A DNA stretch of 64,000 nucleotides from Petrocella atlantisensis (GCF_900538275.1 NZ_LR130778.1:1402001-1466000), one strand, 5' to 3'; shown: positions 45,169 to 55,443, numbered from the stretch's first letter. The notes: generated by a model not told the origin, from the sequence alone. A program made the numbers and translations.

Positions 45169-45450
45169 TTATTCTTCTTCGTCTGTCTCAAATTCTTCGT
45201 CATAGTCTTCATCATAATCGATGTCTTCAAAGTCTTCATCATCATCATAATCAAATTCATCACTATATTCAAAGAAGAATTTGTACACTGCGAAGGCAAT
45301 GCCTGCTACAGCTACGACGGTAAGTAGAACGATTAACCAAGTGTAGTCTTTCTTTTTTTCCATAAAACCACTTCTTGGATCTAGTCTTTGTAATAAGTCT
45401 GACAGTTGTTGTACTTTTTCCGATTCTGCTTTTTTTAATTGTTCAAACAT
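45169..45450 (-). CDS. Small membrane protein with acidic tail
   Basis: 93 residues. A helical, charged N-terminus, one membrane helix (about 37-58) and a tail of almost only Asp, Glu and Tyr. No family is recognised. It lies between rlmD and pcrA with its own terminator. Confidence 0.65.
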   Translation of the reverse strand: MFEQLKKAESEKVQQLSDLLQRLDPRSGFMEKKKDYTWLIVLLTVVAVAGIAFAVYKFFFEYSDEFDYDDDEDFEDIDYDEDYDEEFETDEEE

Positions 45451-45607
45451 ATGCTCACACCCTTCTATAAAATATTAACTGTTGATTAAAGGGTCAAAAC
45501 TAAGTATGAAAAAGTTCAAACATATAGTTTTTACACCTTTACCAATTGTTACAACTATCCTAATTATATCATTCTTTTTACTTTTGTACATAAGTTTTAC
45601 GAATATA

Positions 45608-47881
45608 CTACATTTTTTTGAGGCCTGATAATCTTGCCAGTAATTTCTTTGTCCCAACACTTGGAAAATTCACCGTAACCTGATGGTCTGCACCACCCGG
45701 TCCAATCTCCATCACTTGACCAATACCGAACTTCATATGCTTAACCAAGTCGCCTACGACATAATCCAGTGTAATGTTTTCGTTTTTTGGTAATGCTTTT
45801 GCCGGTTGCTTGGCTTGATATGGGGCATTTGTAAAGAAACTACGATCTCTTTGCTTTGGTAGTACAGAAGTATTGGAGATATTACTCTTAGAAAAAAGGT
45901 CGCTGTCTTGATCTTCTTTATCCCTTGCTAGCTCTAGAGTTTGGCTTGAATCCAATAAATCACTTGGAATCTCTTTTACGAATCTGGACAGTGCATTATA
46001 TTGTGTGCGTCCATGGGTCATTCTTGATTTGGAGGCTATGATGACCAACTCTTCTTCCGCTCTGGTTATGCCCACATAGCAAAGACGACGCTCTTCCTCG
46101 ATGTCTTCTTCACTACCTGTAGAAATGCTCATATAGCTTGGGAAAAGTCCGTCTTCCATACCGGTTAAGAATACAGTTGGGAATTCTAGCCCCTTAGCGC
46201 TATGTAAGGTCATTAGAACCACCACTTCATTGCTCTCAACCAGATTGTCGATATCGGCAACTAATGCCACTTCTTCTAAGAAACCGGACAAAGTCGGTTC
46301 TTCGTCTTCTTCCTTCTTCTTATTCACATAATCAGCCAACTTGGATATAAGTTCACCAATGTTCTCGATTCTAGACTTGGCTTCATCTGTACCTTCATCT
46401 TCCAACTCCTTAATATAGTTGGTACGTTTTAGTACTTCGTCCATAAAATCCATGAGCGACATGGTTTCCATCTCTGCTTTAAGTGACAAGATGAGGTTCT
46501 TAAAGCCTTTGATCTTCAGACTAGCTCTTGCAAGTCCCGGTATATTGTCGGATTCTTTGATGGCTTCAAAAAGACTGATGCCGATATCGTTGGCATAGCT
46601 CTCTAGCTTATCCACTGTGGTGTCACCAATACCTCTTCTTGGCACATTAATGACCCTTTTGACGGCCAGATTATCGATGCTGTTGTTAATCAGTCTAAGA
46701 TAAGCCAGTACGTCTTTGATTTCTTTTCTCTGATAGAAAGAAGTTCCTCCAAAGATCTTATAAGGTATGTTCTCATAAATCAGACGCTCCTCTAAGACCC
46801 TCGACTGTGCATTGGTTCTATATAAAATCGCATGATCATTATAGCCTTTGTGGTCGTTTTTTATGTTGTTTTGGATATGATTTACAACCAGTTTTGCTTC
46901 TTCTTTTTCATTGTCCACATGGTGAAATTGAATTAAACTGCCTGTACCATTGTCCGTCCATAAGCGTTTTGCTTTTCTTTTCTCATTGTTCTTAATCACA
47001 TGATTGGCTGCATCTAAGATGGTCTTACTTGAACGATAGTTCTGTTCTAGCTTAATGACTTTGGCCCCTTTGTATACCTTTTCAAAATCTAAGATGTTGG
47101 TAATGTCTGCACCACGGAACTTGTAGATGGACTGATCATCGTCACCAACCACACATAGGTTCTTATAATGGCCAGCTAGCTGGGATATGAGCTTGAACTG
47201 TACCCCGTTGGTATCTTGATATTCATCCACCATAATGTATTTGAATCTATTTTGGAATTTCTCTAATATGTCTGGTCGCAATCTAAAAAGCTCTACAGTC
47301 TGGAAGAGTAAGTCGTCAAAGTCCAGAGCATTATTTCTTTTCAAACGGTCTTGATAATAGTCATAAATCTTGGAGTAGACTTCTTTACGCATATCCCCCA
47401 TAACGGATTTACGGTATTCTAAGGGGCTTAATAATTGGTTTTTGGCCTCGCTAATCTTCGCTAAGATGCCACTTTCCTTATATTGCTTCGGATCTATGTT
47501 TTGTGCTTTCATAGCTTCTCGGATAATCTTCTTGGAATCATCGGTATCGTATATATTGAAGCTTTTCTCAAATCCAATCTGATCAATATATTGTCTCAAA
47601 AAACGTACACAGGAGGAATGAAAGGTACTCACCCAAACATCTTGACCGCCATGACCAATCAGATGGTCCACCCGCGCGCGCATCTCTTTTGCTGCTTTAT
47701 TTGTAAAAGTGATGGCCATGATTTCCCAAGGCTTTGCTAAGTTCTTCTCAATTATATAGGCCACACGGTGTGTTAGTACCCTTGTTTTTCCTGATCCGGC
47801 ACCTGCCAGTAGTAGTAAAGGTCCTTCAGTATGAAAAACCGCCTCTTTTTGTTCTTGGTTCAACGTATCATATATACTCAT
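45608..47881 (-). CDS. pcrA: ATP-dependent DNA helicase PcrA/UvrD
   Basis: 757 residues from the ATG at 47881 (AGGTG site; a GTG three codons earlier is possible). SF1A motifs are in order: Q-motif LNQEQKEAV, Walker A GAGSGKTRVLTHR, VWVSTFHS, VDEYQDTN, QNYRSSKTIL, VVLMTLHSAKGLEF and VGITRAEEEL. A C-terminal Tudor-like domain ends the protein (VGDLVKHMKFGIGQV). It unwinds DNA in repair and clears RNA polymerase and RecA. Length and motifs are standard. Confidence 0.97.
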   Translation of the reverse strand: MSIYDTLNQEQKEAVFHTEGPLLLLAGAGSGKTRVLTHRVAYIIEKNLAKPWEIMAITFTNKAAKEMRARVDHLIGHGGQDVWVSTFHSSCVRFLRQYIDQIGFEKSFNIYDTDDSKKIIREAMKAQNIDPKQYKESGILAKISEAKNQLLSPLEYRKSVMGDMRKEVYSKIYDYYQDRLKRNNALDFDDLLFQTVELFRLRPDILEKFQNRFKYIMVDEYQDTNGVQFKLISQLAGHYKNLCVVGDDDQSIYKFRGADITNILDFEKVYKGAKVIKLEQNYRSSKTILDAANHVIKNNEKRKAKRLWTDNGTGSLIQFHHVDNEKEEAKLVVNHIQNNIKNDHKGYNDHAILYRTNAQSRVLEERLIYENIPYKIFGGTSFYQRKEIKDVLAYLRLINNSIDNLAVKRVINVPRRGIGDTTVDKLESYANDIGISLFEAIKESDNIPGLARASLKIKGFKNLILSLKAEMETMSLMDFMDEVLKRTNYIKELEDEGTDEAKSRIENIGELISKLADYVNKKKEEDEEPTLSGFLEEVALVADIDNLVESNEVVVLMTLHSAKGLEFPTVFLTGMEDGLFPSYMSISTGSEEDIEEERRLCYVGITRAEEELVIIASKSRMTHGRTQYNALSRFVKEIPSDLLDSSQTLELARDKEDQDSDLFSKSNISNTSVLPKQRDRSFFTNAPYQAKQPAKALPKNENITLDYVVGDLVKHMKFGIGQVMEIGPGGADHQVTVNFPSVGTKKLLARLSGLKKM

Positions 47882-48115
47882 CACAGTCACCTATCTTTTT
47901 ATTATTATTATTACTATTTAATTCTATAAAAAATATTGAAAATAAGAACTGATGTGCCTATTTTCAACCCGTTTATCATAGCATATTTTCGGTTTTTTTT
48001 CCATGTCTTTTTGGATATTTGTCATATATTAGTCAATATATCTGCTTCTCTATGTGTATCTAATCTATTTCCGGATTTGTGTCTGTTTCTTAATCCGTTC
48101 TTACTTTCATTATGC

Positions 48116-48144
48116 TTGCCATATAGTATTGATTACTATATAAT
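48116..48144 (+). promoter_or_regulatory. Promoter of the DUF1836 gene
   Basis: TTGCCA (48116-48121), 17 bases, TATAAT (48139-48144). The ATG is 21 bases further after GAGGCGG. Confidence 0.75.
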
Positions 48145-48164
48145 ATTCTTGAGGCGGTGTTAAT

Positions 48165-48863
48165 ATGAGTAAAAAATCTTATGATAAATTTATAGAGGAC
48201 CTTTTAGTATTTATAAAATCCAGAAAATATGTTCATGCTAAGGACATACCTAATATAGAACTTTACATGGACCAGGTTACAACCTTTATGGATGATCATC
48301 TTGGTCTTTTTAAGCGTACAGAAGAAGAAAAAATCCTTACCAAGACCATGATCAACAACTATAGCAAATGTGATATTCTGCCACCGACAGCCAAGAAGAA
48401 ATACGGTCATGATCACTTGATTTTACTACTATTCGTCTATTATTTTAAGAATATCCTATCCATACCAGATATTAAAAAGTTGCTGGACCCTGTCAAAGAT
48501 ATTGTTATGAATGATAAGTCGCCACTGTCAATGGAAGCCTTTCTTGACAGAATCATGGAGACTCAGACCATGCATTTTGACAGTCTTGCCAATCAAGTTA
48601 ATCATACGGTCAAAGTCGGAAAAGACTTGTTTCCGGAGTTTAGTGATGCTGAGCGGGAAAAGCTATCCATATTTACAACGGCTTATCTCTTAACCATTCA
48701 GGCAACGGCACAAAAACATATGGCCACTCAGTTGATTGATAACTACTTAACCAAACATCCTTCTAAAGAAACAGGGCAAAAACCTAAAGCACCAAGACCT
48801 AAAAAGCCAGAAGCCGGACGCCCTGAAGTCAGGAAGAAAACACCTAAGAAACCGATCTCTTAA
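48165..48863 (+). CDS. DUF1836 protein
   Basis: 232 residues. The DUF1836 domain (about 15-180) is an HTH-like helical fold of Firmicutes, here with EEEKILTKTMINNYSKCDILPP. The C-terminus is Lys/Pro-rich and disordered (about 200-232). DUF1836 is thought to be a regulator related to MerR/HTH proteins, with no proven role. Confidence 0.85.
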   Translation: MSKKSYDKFIEDLLVFIKSRKYVHAKDIPNIELYMDQVTTFMDDHLGLFKRTEEEKILTKTMINNYSKCDILPPTAKKKYGHDHLILLLFVYYFKNILSIPDIKKLLDPVKDIVMNDKSPLSMEAFLDRIMETQTMHFDSLANQVNHTVKVGKDLFPEFSDAEREKLSIFTTAYLLTIQATAQKHMATQLIDNYLTKHPSKETGQKPKAPRPKKPEAGRPEVRKKTPKKPIS

Positions 48864-48931
48864 ACCAGAACCCCTATTGCCAACTATTTAAGCGGTGAAG
48901 CATACAAAAATATAATATGGAAAAAACAAGA

Positions 48932-48980
48932 TATAAGAGGTTATACCGTCGGGTACAACCTCTTATAATTATTTTATTTT
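48932..48980. terminator. Bidirectional terminator
   Basis: TATAAGAGGTT and AACCTCTTATA pair, with inner TACC/GGTA, and an AT-rich tail with TTTTATTTT follows. It lies between the convergent DUF1836 and yerC genes. Confidence 0.85.
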
Positions 48981-49018
48981 CATTTATATTCATTTAGCTC
49001 TTGTATTCTTTTAGCTTT

Positions 49019-49309
49019 CTATCCGTTTTTGACTCTATCAAATACCATATCATAACCGTCATTACCATAATTCAGGGAACGGTTTACCCTTGATATGGTG
49101 GCTGTAGATGCCCCAGTCTTTTCTGCAATCTCCAGATAAGTATTGTGATCTCTAAGCATCTTAGCAACTTGTAGTCTCTGTGCCAAGGAATGTAACTCAT
49201 TAACGGTGCAAATATCTTCAAAAAAAGCATAACATTCTTTCGGATCTTTTAAACTTAAGATGGCTTCGAAAAGTCTATCCACTTCTGCCGATTTTATGTT
49301 TTTACTCAT
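49019..49309 (-). CDS. YerC/YecD-type TrpR-like DNA-binding protein
   Basis: 96 residues covering a TrpR-like fold: VDRLFEAILSLKDPKECYAFFEDICTVNEL truncated here as a family start, then the HTH LEIAEKTGASTATISRVNRSL. YerC proteins lie near pcrA in many Firmicutes, as here. The ligand and targets are not known. The similarity covers the whole protein. Confidence 0.88.
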   Translation of the reverse strand: MSKNIKSAEVDRLFEAILSLKDPKECYAFFEDICTVNELHSLAQRLQVAKMLRDHNTYLEIAEKTGASTATISRVNRSLNYGNDGYDMVFDRVKNG

Positions 49310-49454
49310 TTAAGTTCTCCTTTATTATATAATCGCCTCAATTAGATTTTACCACGATAAACTATTAGCGTAAAGAATTATTTCCTACTATTATGACAAT
49401 CTAACCATTTTTCTGGTTTTTAAGCATAAATGACAGCTAATATTCATACTTTTC

Positions 49455-50165
49455 TTAGGATGCATTGATTTTCCTCATAAAGGCTTCGACCGAATGGTTG
49501 ATCACCAATTTTTCAGGGAATCCGATCTCTCTGATCAAAGCATCGCAATAATCAAACCGACCCACATCAAACGCAATATGAGCGTCAGAACCACAGATAA
49601 TCTCTATATCTGCTTTGGCACACAGTTCTAACATTTTTGTGATATTCTTACGCGTATCAGATCTAAAGCCGTTGGGGTTAATGGAACTGTTGTTCACCTC
49701 AAGCAGAACATCGTTATACTTAGCCGCTTTCACAAGTTCCTCATAATCCAAGGGATATCTGCTATCATCCGGATGACCAATGATGTTCACATATGGGTTT
49801 TCCATGACTTTAATCAACATTTTTGTGTTTTCCTGTCGACTCCCAGAAGTTATACAAGGGGGATGCAGACTTGCAATGGTATAGTCCAGCATAGACAGGT
49901 TGTCATCCGTCATATCAATGCTCCCACTGAGACTGATAATATTGGCTTCTACACCTTTTAGAATACGGACGCCCATGATTTCCTCAGGTACTTGTTTCAT
50001 ATTTTGAAAATAAAAAATATATGTGCTACCGGGCATACCTGGTGCGTGATCCGATACCCCAATGAGCTCCATGCCTTTTTCACGCCCATATTGGACATTT
50101 TCAAGTAATGTACTGTAGGCATGACCACTTGCTACTGTATGAGTATGTAAATCCAGTTTATACAT
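49455..50165 (-). CDS. PHP-domain phosphatase (YcdX-like)
   Basis: 236 residues, one PHP domain. Metal motifs: LDLHTHTVAS (4-13), GVSDHAPGMPG (about 36-46), KGVEANI, ASLHPP, IIGHPDDSRYP and GSDAH near the end. YcdX-like enzymes are small phosphohydrolases with three zinc or manganese ions. The substrate is not known. Confidence 0.88.
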   Translation of the reverse strand: MYKLDLHTHTVASGHAYSTLLENVQYGREKGMELIGVSDHAPGMPGSTYIFYFQNMKQVPEEIMGVRILKGVEANIISLSGSIDMTDDNLSMLDYTIASLHPPCITSGSRQENTKMLIKVMENPYVNIIGHPDDSRYPLDYEELVKAAKYNDVLLEVNNSSINPNGFRSDTRKNITKMLELCAKADIEIICGSDAHIAFDVGRFDYCDALIREIGFPEKLVINHSVEAFMRKINAS

Positions 50166-50446
50166 AACGCCTCCATGGTGAATGTGTATATAAATGTGAA
50201 TAAGTTTTAAGCGTGCTCATTGTATCATACATAGGTTGCTTTGTTAAGTTAAACTGTGAAAATTTAATGGAAAAATAATACTTTTTTTCCTTAAACTTCT
50301 ATCTTACATTTATTTCGGCCAAACTTTGTTAATCCCCTACCTGACTATGTGAAATTTTTTCTAATGATATATCACTCTATGACACTTACAAAAAAAAGAT
50401 ACACTACGATATTCAGCCAATCGTACACGCATCTTGTTTTTGAGTT

Positions 50447-51040
50447 CTATAAATTGATTATAATTGGCACCAATAAAGGTACCAAGGATGACAGTACCAC
50501 ACCGGATACAAAGCCCACAATGGCAACCTTTGGTGTCGTATATCTTGCTATAATCGGTAAGGTTGTATCCATAGCTGTTGCCCCACATGGTGCCACCGCT
50601 TCATAGTGACCGATATATTTGGCTATTAGGGGTAACATTAAGATTGCCATAACTTCCCGTATAACATTGGTTAGAAAAGCCAATGCTGAGATTTCAGATG
50701 AATAATCCACCAGCATAATAGCCGACAAAGTATACCATCCAAAGCCGGCTCCGATAGCACCGGACTCATTGTAGTTAAGGCCTACAAAATGTCCGAAAAC
50801 TAAAGCACCAAAGATGCTTCCTAGGCCAATCATGAGAGGCACCGCTAATATATTGAAACCGATTTTCTTAATCTCTGCCAGCGTATTTTTTTGTTTCCCT
50901 ATGTCCATACCCACAAAAAGAAGCAAGAGACATAAACCGATATCAATAACCCATCCTGTCGAGTCGTACCACTGACTGGGGAACACCAGATACCCTGTCA
51001 ATGCACCGATGATGACTGACAACATAATAATCCAAGTCAT
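50447..51040 (-). CDS. LysO-like exporter, C-terminal half (DUF340)
   Basis: 197 residues with about six membrane helices. It contains GAIGAGFGWYTLSAIM and VAPCGATAMDTTLPIIARYT, which match the second half of LysO (YbjE), the lysine exporter. In E. coli one 300-residue protein does this; here two overlapping genes (ATGA) do. The sum of their lengths equals one LysO. Confidence 0.82.
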   Translation of the reverse strand: MTWIIMLSVIIGALTGYLVFPSQWYDSTGWVIDIGLCLLLLFVGMDIGKQKNTLAEIKKIGFNILAVPLMIGLGSIFGALVFGHFVGLNYNESGAIGAGFGWYTLSAIMLVDYSSEISALAFLTNVIREVMAILMLPLIAKYIGHYEAVAPCGATAMDTTLPIIARYTTPKVAIVGFVSGVVLSSLVPLLVPIIINL

Positions 51041-51336
51041 TTCACGCGCCCCTTTCTGTCTAACTTCAGTATTTGACGTCCTAAGAAAACAAAGAGAACA
51101 CTAAAGGCGATGGAGCCAAAAGCCAACACAAATGCCTGAAACCCTATGGTTGACAAGGAAGACACCACCATTTTGTCTGCGCCTAAACGGATGCCCATCA
51201 CAAATAATAGGCCGATTAATGTTAAGATCTGAAGTTTTCCTAGGGCTTGGTCGAGCTTGGGATGAGCCATGTTATAGATACCAATCAACATGCCTATGCT
51301 AAGAACACCTATATATAGTAACAATCTGAATATCAT
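51037..51336 (-). CDS. LysO-like exporter, N-terminal half (DUF340)
   Basis: 99 residues with three membrane helices. LLFVMGIRLGADKMV matches the first half of LysO proteins. It is upstream of the second half and overlaps it by four bases, so the two chains are probably made together and pair in the membrane. Confidence 0.78.
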   Translation of the reverse strand: MIFRLLLYIGVLSIGMLIGIYNMAHPKLDQALGKLQILTLIGLLFVMGIRLGADKMVVSSLSTIGFQAFVLAFGSIAFSVLFVFLGRQILKLDRKGRVK

Positions 51337-51407
51337 GACGATCCTCTTTCTTTTTTTGATTCATTGTAACAACCTCATGCATAGATTGCAATCCTTATTT
51401 ATTGAGA

Positions 51408-51436
51408 TTGACAACTTTTTGATTATCCTGTAAAAT
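51408..51436 (+). promoter_or_regulatory. Strong promoter upstream of the chemotaxis receptor gene
   Basis: TTGACA (51408-51413), 17 bases, TAAAAT (51431-51436). The leader to the ATG at 51606 is about 165 bases and has a terminator near its start. Confidence 0.85.
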
Positions 51437-51453
51437 AAACCATTATTGGCAAT

Positions 51454-51492
51454 GGGGCCTGTACACTTTTCTGTGTGCCGGTCTTTTTTTTG
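51454..51492 (+). terminator. Early terminator in the leader of the chemotaxis receptor gene
   Basis: GGGGCCTGTACAC and GTGTGCCGGTC pair imperfectly around TTTTCT, and nine T follow. It lies about 10-50 bases after the predicted start, so most transcripts may end there. It is too short for a known riboswitch aptamer. Confidence 0.7.
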
Positions 51493-51605
51493 TTCTACTC
51501 TGAGAATTTCCTATTGTCGCCTTAATATTTTCTATACAAAATTTTGTTCCAATCTTTCCTATAAAAATCAGTACCAACCTAAATCTAAACAGAAGGAGTG
51601 TTATT

Positions 51606-53075
51606 ATGGGCAAAAAGACAATGAAGCACCTCAAACTTGAGGCAAAAAACATATCCGAAGGCGACTTACTTCACGATATCGGGGCCAATGCTTATAACAA
51701 AAAGGTGGGTCCGGTGGCAGAAAGTATCGAGATTCTACAAAAACAGGTACGTTCCCATGTTTTTGAAATGCAGGTTGTCTCCGCTCAGATTGATGCCTCC
51801 ACCGCTTCTATTGAGATGTTGCTTGAAGATCAAAAAAACATCACAAAAGCGCTCTATACTACATCAGATAATCTAAGAACAACCAACCAAGCACATGATC
51901 AAGTGGTGAATGAAACCGTGCTTATGTCTGAAAAAATATTGGCCAACACCAAACATCTAGAAGCCATTACCACTGAACTTAGAGATTCCAGCCAAGCTTC
52001 CAAAGATGTTCTAAAAAACCAAATGGCCTCTATCTTGGACATTATCACATTAATTGATGATATTTCCACAGCTGCGACCGCTTCTTCATCCTCTATCCAC
52101 ACCTTATACGACGATACACGAAAAATCACAGAGATTCTTGAATCCGTAAAAACATTCTATAAGCAAACCCAACTTCTGGCTCTTAATGCATCCATTGAAT
52201 CTGCCAGAGCCGGTGAGGCCGGTAAAGGCTTTGGTGTTGTTGCAACCGAGATACGTACCTTAGCTACCAACAGCTCAGAATCCATCTCCGAGATCTCTAA
52301 TATCATGTCCAACATTGACAATTCCATTGATACAGTCATTGAACAATCGAATCAAACCAATAGCAATGTCTCAAAGGCTGTCGAAAAAACCATCAGTATA
52401 GAAAACGGTCTTAAGGTCATGGATGCTTCCTTTGATCGCTTAGATCAAAAGGTACAGGACATGTCGACAAGCATTCAAGAGAACTTGGTGGTCACCGATA
52501 ATTTCTCTGTCACCATTGCAAGAGCCAGTCAAGTCTCTAGAGATGTATCGGGTGGTATCGGTCATCTCCATGATCACATCGAAAACCAATATGCAAAGCT
52601 GGATGAGATTCAAGAAATGGAAGTCAGCCTTGGCGACGCCTCAAAAAGTCTCCATGCCCTAACGGATAAGATTGATGTGGATATGTTAAGTCAGAAAAAA
52701 GTACAGATTGAAAAACAAAGTGAAGATTTAATCATGCATCTAAAAGACATTCTACAAAACCATAAAACGCTTACCATGGACCAAAAACAAACCCATCAAG
52801 AAATCTTGGATAGAACCATTCATGAGCTCCCTCATATAGAAGCACTTTGGAGCAACCGAAGCAATGGCAGCTTTATCTATTCCAACCCGCCAGCCGGAAT
52901 CAAAAGTGCCAATATCCGTCCTTGGTTCAAAGAAAGTATGAAAGGTCTTGTTCATATATCCGATGTTTATATCTCAGCCATTACCAAAAGCCCTTGTCTG
53001 ACCGTCAGCCTCCCCATTTACGACAACTCGGAAATCGTAGGTGTTCTTGGTGCCGACCTGGCTATAAAATTATAA
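51606..53075 (+). CDS. Soluble methyl-accepting chemotaxis protein with C-terminal Cache-like domain
   Basis: 489 residues without a membrane helix. The signalling coiled coil fills about 30-340. Its conserved tip is [20 protein letters not shown]. After a linker, residues about 395-489 look like a Cache/PDC sensor half ([38 protein letters not shown]). Usually Cache domains lie outside the cell and before the coiled coil. Here the sensor would be in the cytoplasm at the far end. It should pass its signal to CheA and CheW. AGAAGGAG precedes the ATG. Confidence 0.88.
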   Translation: MGKKTMKHLKLEAKNISEGDLLHDIGANAYNKKVGPVAESIEILQKQVRSHVFEMQVVSAQIDASTASIEMLLEDQKNITKALYTTSDNLRTTNQAHDQVVNETVLMSEKILANTKHLEAITTELRDSSQASKDVLKNQMASILDIITLIDDISTAATASSSSIHTLYDDTRKITEILESVKTFYKQTQLLALNASIESARAGEAGKGFGVVATEIRTLATNSSESISEISNIMSNIDNSIDTVIEQSNQTNSNVSKAVEKTISIENGLKVMDASFDRLDQKVQDMSTSIQENLVVTDNFSVTIARASQVSRDVSGGIGHLHDHIENQYAKLDEIQEMEVSLGDASKSLHALTDKIDVDMLSQKKVQIEKQSEDLIMHLKDILQNHKTLTMDQKQTHQEILDRTIHELPHIEALWSNRSNGSFIYSNPPAGIKSANIRPWFKESMKGLVHISDVYISAITKSPCLTVSLPIYDNSEIVGVLGADLAIKL

Positions 53076-53104
53076 CTTTTGGATTTATTACCACTCGTAA
53101 AATC

Positions 53105-53139
53105 AAGAAATCCCAAGACAACCTGCCTTGGGATTTCTT
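53105..53139 (+). terminator. Terminator of the chemotaxis receptor gene
   Basis: AAGAAATCCCAAG and CTTGGGATTTCTT pair perfectly over 13 bp; the flanks let it work in both directions, also for the convergent degV-like gene. Confidence 0.88.
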
Positions 53140-53188
53140 ATATTACAAGCTATAGTATATAAAAACTTAGTTTTGATGTTCAACAATT

Positions 53189-54031
53189 TTAAAAAGATAT
53201 AATAATACCGCCTTCATTCGCATAAGTAGAACTAAGACCACGCATCTTCAAGATGATAATATCTTTAAAATCATAAGATTCACTGGCCAGTTGCTTAACA
53301 TACTCTGCACGCTCTAGAGCATTGCAATGGGATATGGCTAGTATTTTGTCTTTTGATACCGTGCCTACTTTTGGCATGCTGTTTACCATCTTTGCAAGGG
53401 CTTTTTTCGTACCTCTGGCTTTGTCCACCATGTCAATGGCACCTTCCGGTGTTGTTTTTAGAATCAACTTAAGATTAAGCGCTCTGACGATTTTGGCTTT
53501 CATAGAACTCATACGCCCATTTTTCTCCAAAGTATCAATCTTATCTAGTACAAAAAGCACCTTAGCTTCATCAATATATGCTTCAACATAATCCACAATC
53601 TCTTCGAATGACTTTTCGCCTGCCTCTACCAATTCATGGACTTTAAGGGCAATCAGAACTTCCATCGTAGAAGCGCCTCTCGAATTAAATATATGCACTT
53701 TCTTATCTGGGTATTTTTCAAGGTACATCGTCTTGGCATTCATGGCGCTGTTGTAACTGCCACTCAGTTCAGAAGATAGGGTTACACCAAATACCCATTC
53801 ATGATCACCTTCAAAGTGATCCAAATAATCCTGAATCGATGGACAAGCACTTTTGGGAACACTGCTACTTTGATCTATTTTCCTAAGATAATTCTCAAGA
53901 TCCAAGTTATCATCATCGACATACTCTACACCATCCAAAGTAAAAGTTAAGGGTGCTATTGCTATGTTCATCTCTTCTTCCATCTGCTTGGTGATGTCAC
54001 AACTGCTATCGCCAACAATTTTATATTTCAT
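53189..54031 (-). CDS. DegV family fatty-acid-binding protein
   Basis: 280 residues from the ATG at 54031 (site GGAG); a longer upstream frame has none. The start KYKIVGDSSCDIT, then SQPSIQDYL-like PSACPSIQDYLDHF, VTLSSELSGSYNSA and a C-terminal EDD domain are typical of DegV. In Gram-positives these act as FakB-type fatty acid carriers for the kinase FakA. The lipid bound here is not known. Confidence 0.88.
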   Translation of the reverse strand: MKYKIVGDSSCDITKQMEEEMNIAIAPLTFTLDGVEYVDDDNLDLENYLRKIDQSSSVPKSACPSIQDYLDHFEGDHEWVFGVTLSSELSGSYNSAMNAKTMYLEKYPDKKVHIFNSRGASTMEVLIALKVHELVEAGEKSFEEIVDYVEAYIDEAKVLFVLDKIDTLEKNGRMSSMKAKIVRALNLKLILKTTPEGAIDMVDKARGTKKALAKMVNSMPKVGTVSKDKILAISHCNALERAEYVKQLASESYDFKDIIILKMRGLSSTYANEGGIIISF

Positions 54032-54147
54032 ATGCATTCTCCTTTGTTTACATAAAGATATGAAAACCATCAACCGAAATGTCAAACAGTTATCATGTAG
54101 TATCTATTACTACATATTATATCACAAAAGCATATGAAAACCAAATA

Positions 54148-55443
54148 TCAAGCTTTATTTTCATAAAATACTTTGAACACTTTAATAATGTCTTCTAAGT
54201 CTTTAACACCCATCAATTCTCTGGTGGCATGCATGGCCAACATTGGCACCCCAACATCCACTGCTTTTATTGGTAGATACTTAGTGGCAATAGGCCCTAA
54301 GGTCTTTCCGCCGGGTATGTCTGATCGGTTGACAAACCTCTGATACGGCACTTCTGCCTTATGACATAACTGCTGAAAAATACCGGAAGTTACACTGTCT
54401 GTGGCATAGTTTTGTTTGGCACTGATTTTGATTGTAATCCCTTTATTTAAAACAGGGAAGTTCGTAATATCACAAGACGTCGTCGCATTAGGATGGGTAG
54501 CATGAGCACCGTCCGCCGATATCATGAAGGATTGATCCAGCAGTCTATAGATTTGTTCCGGCGAGCCATTTAGGCTATGTCCTATTCGTTTTATGATTTG
54601 ATGCAACAAATCACTATCCGCACCTTGTTTGGATGTACTTCCAATCTCCTCATTATCAAAACAAGCTGCCATACTGATACCATCATAATGACTGCTTTCA
54701 ATAAGGGCCGTCACACTGCTATACACCATAGCCAAGTTATCGATCCTTGGGGCTGATATAAAAGATTGATCAAGGCCAATGACCTGACCTTTTTCTGTTA
54801 CATACATGTATAGATCAAAATCTAGGATGTCCGTTACGTCACAGGCCAGTTTCTTTGCTAATACGCTGATCAAATAGTCCTTATTAACAAATTCATCTTC
54901 AACCATTTTTAGGATGGGTAACAAGTCTTCTTGAGGATTTTTCTCTGCTTCCTTTTTATCATGCCTTTTAAAATGAATGGCAAGACTGGGAATCACCATA
55001 ATCGGATCCCTAAAATCAATCTCTACCACTTTGGGCTTAAACACTGTATCTGATCTTAGCACGACTTGTCCGGCTAAAGAAATGGGACGGTCAAACCAAC
55101 TATCTAGAATCGGTCCGCCATAGACTTCCGTATTCAGCTTCAAGTAACCATGAGTCGTAATCTCCGGATCCGGCTTAATCTTAAAGCTTGGAAAATCTGT
55201 GTGGGATGTAATAATCCTAAAGCCTTCCTGTATATATGGCGTTGTTCCAATGGTAAAGCACACCAGCATGCTGGGGTAAGGTCTTACATAATACTTTCCA
55301 CCCCCGGATAACTTCCAATTATCTGACATAAGCAAAGCTTCAAAACCGTTTTCTTCTAAGGCACTAACACTCGTACTCACCGCTTGAATGGGTGAGGTTG
55401 CAGCTCCTATATAATCTATTAATCCTTGTGTATAATTTCGCAT
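54148..55443 (-). CDS. M18 family aminopeptidase
   Basis: 431 residues from the ATG at 55443 (AGGAGG site); a frame 33 codons longer is rejected because it runs through a likely promoter region. Metal and catalytic motifs: ITSHTDFPSFKIKP, ACFDNEEIGSTSKQGA, ISADGAHATHPN and GGKTLGPI. M18 enzymes are cytosolic dodecamers that release N-terminal acidic or neutral residues. The length is standard. Confidence 0.93.
   Translation of the reverse strand: MRNYTQGLIDYIGAATSPIQAVSTSVSALEENGFEALLMSDNWKLSGGGKYYVRPYPSMLVCFTIGTTPYIQEGFRIITSHTDFPSFKIKPDPEITTHGYLKLNTEVYGGPILDSWFDRPISLAGQVVLRSDTVFKPKVVEIDFRDPIMVIPSLAIHFKRHDKKEAEKNPQEDLLPILKMVEDEFVNKDYLISVLAKKLACDVTDILDFDLYMYVTEKGQVIGLDQSFISAPRIDNLAMVYSSVTALIESSHYDGISMAACFDNEEIGSTSKQGADSDLLHQIIKRIGHSLNGSPEQIYRLLDQSFMISADGAHATHPNATTSCDITNFPVLNKGITIKISAKQNYATDSVTSGIFQQLCHKAEVPYQRFVNRSDIPGGKTLGPIATKYLPIKAVDVGVPMLAMHATRELMGVKDLEDIIKVFKVFYENKA

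Noticed and set aside
51441-51492. Cyclic-di-GMP or other riboswitch before the chemotaxis gene
   Set aside because: Only about 20 bases lie between the predicted start and the terminator stem; no aptamer motif fits.
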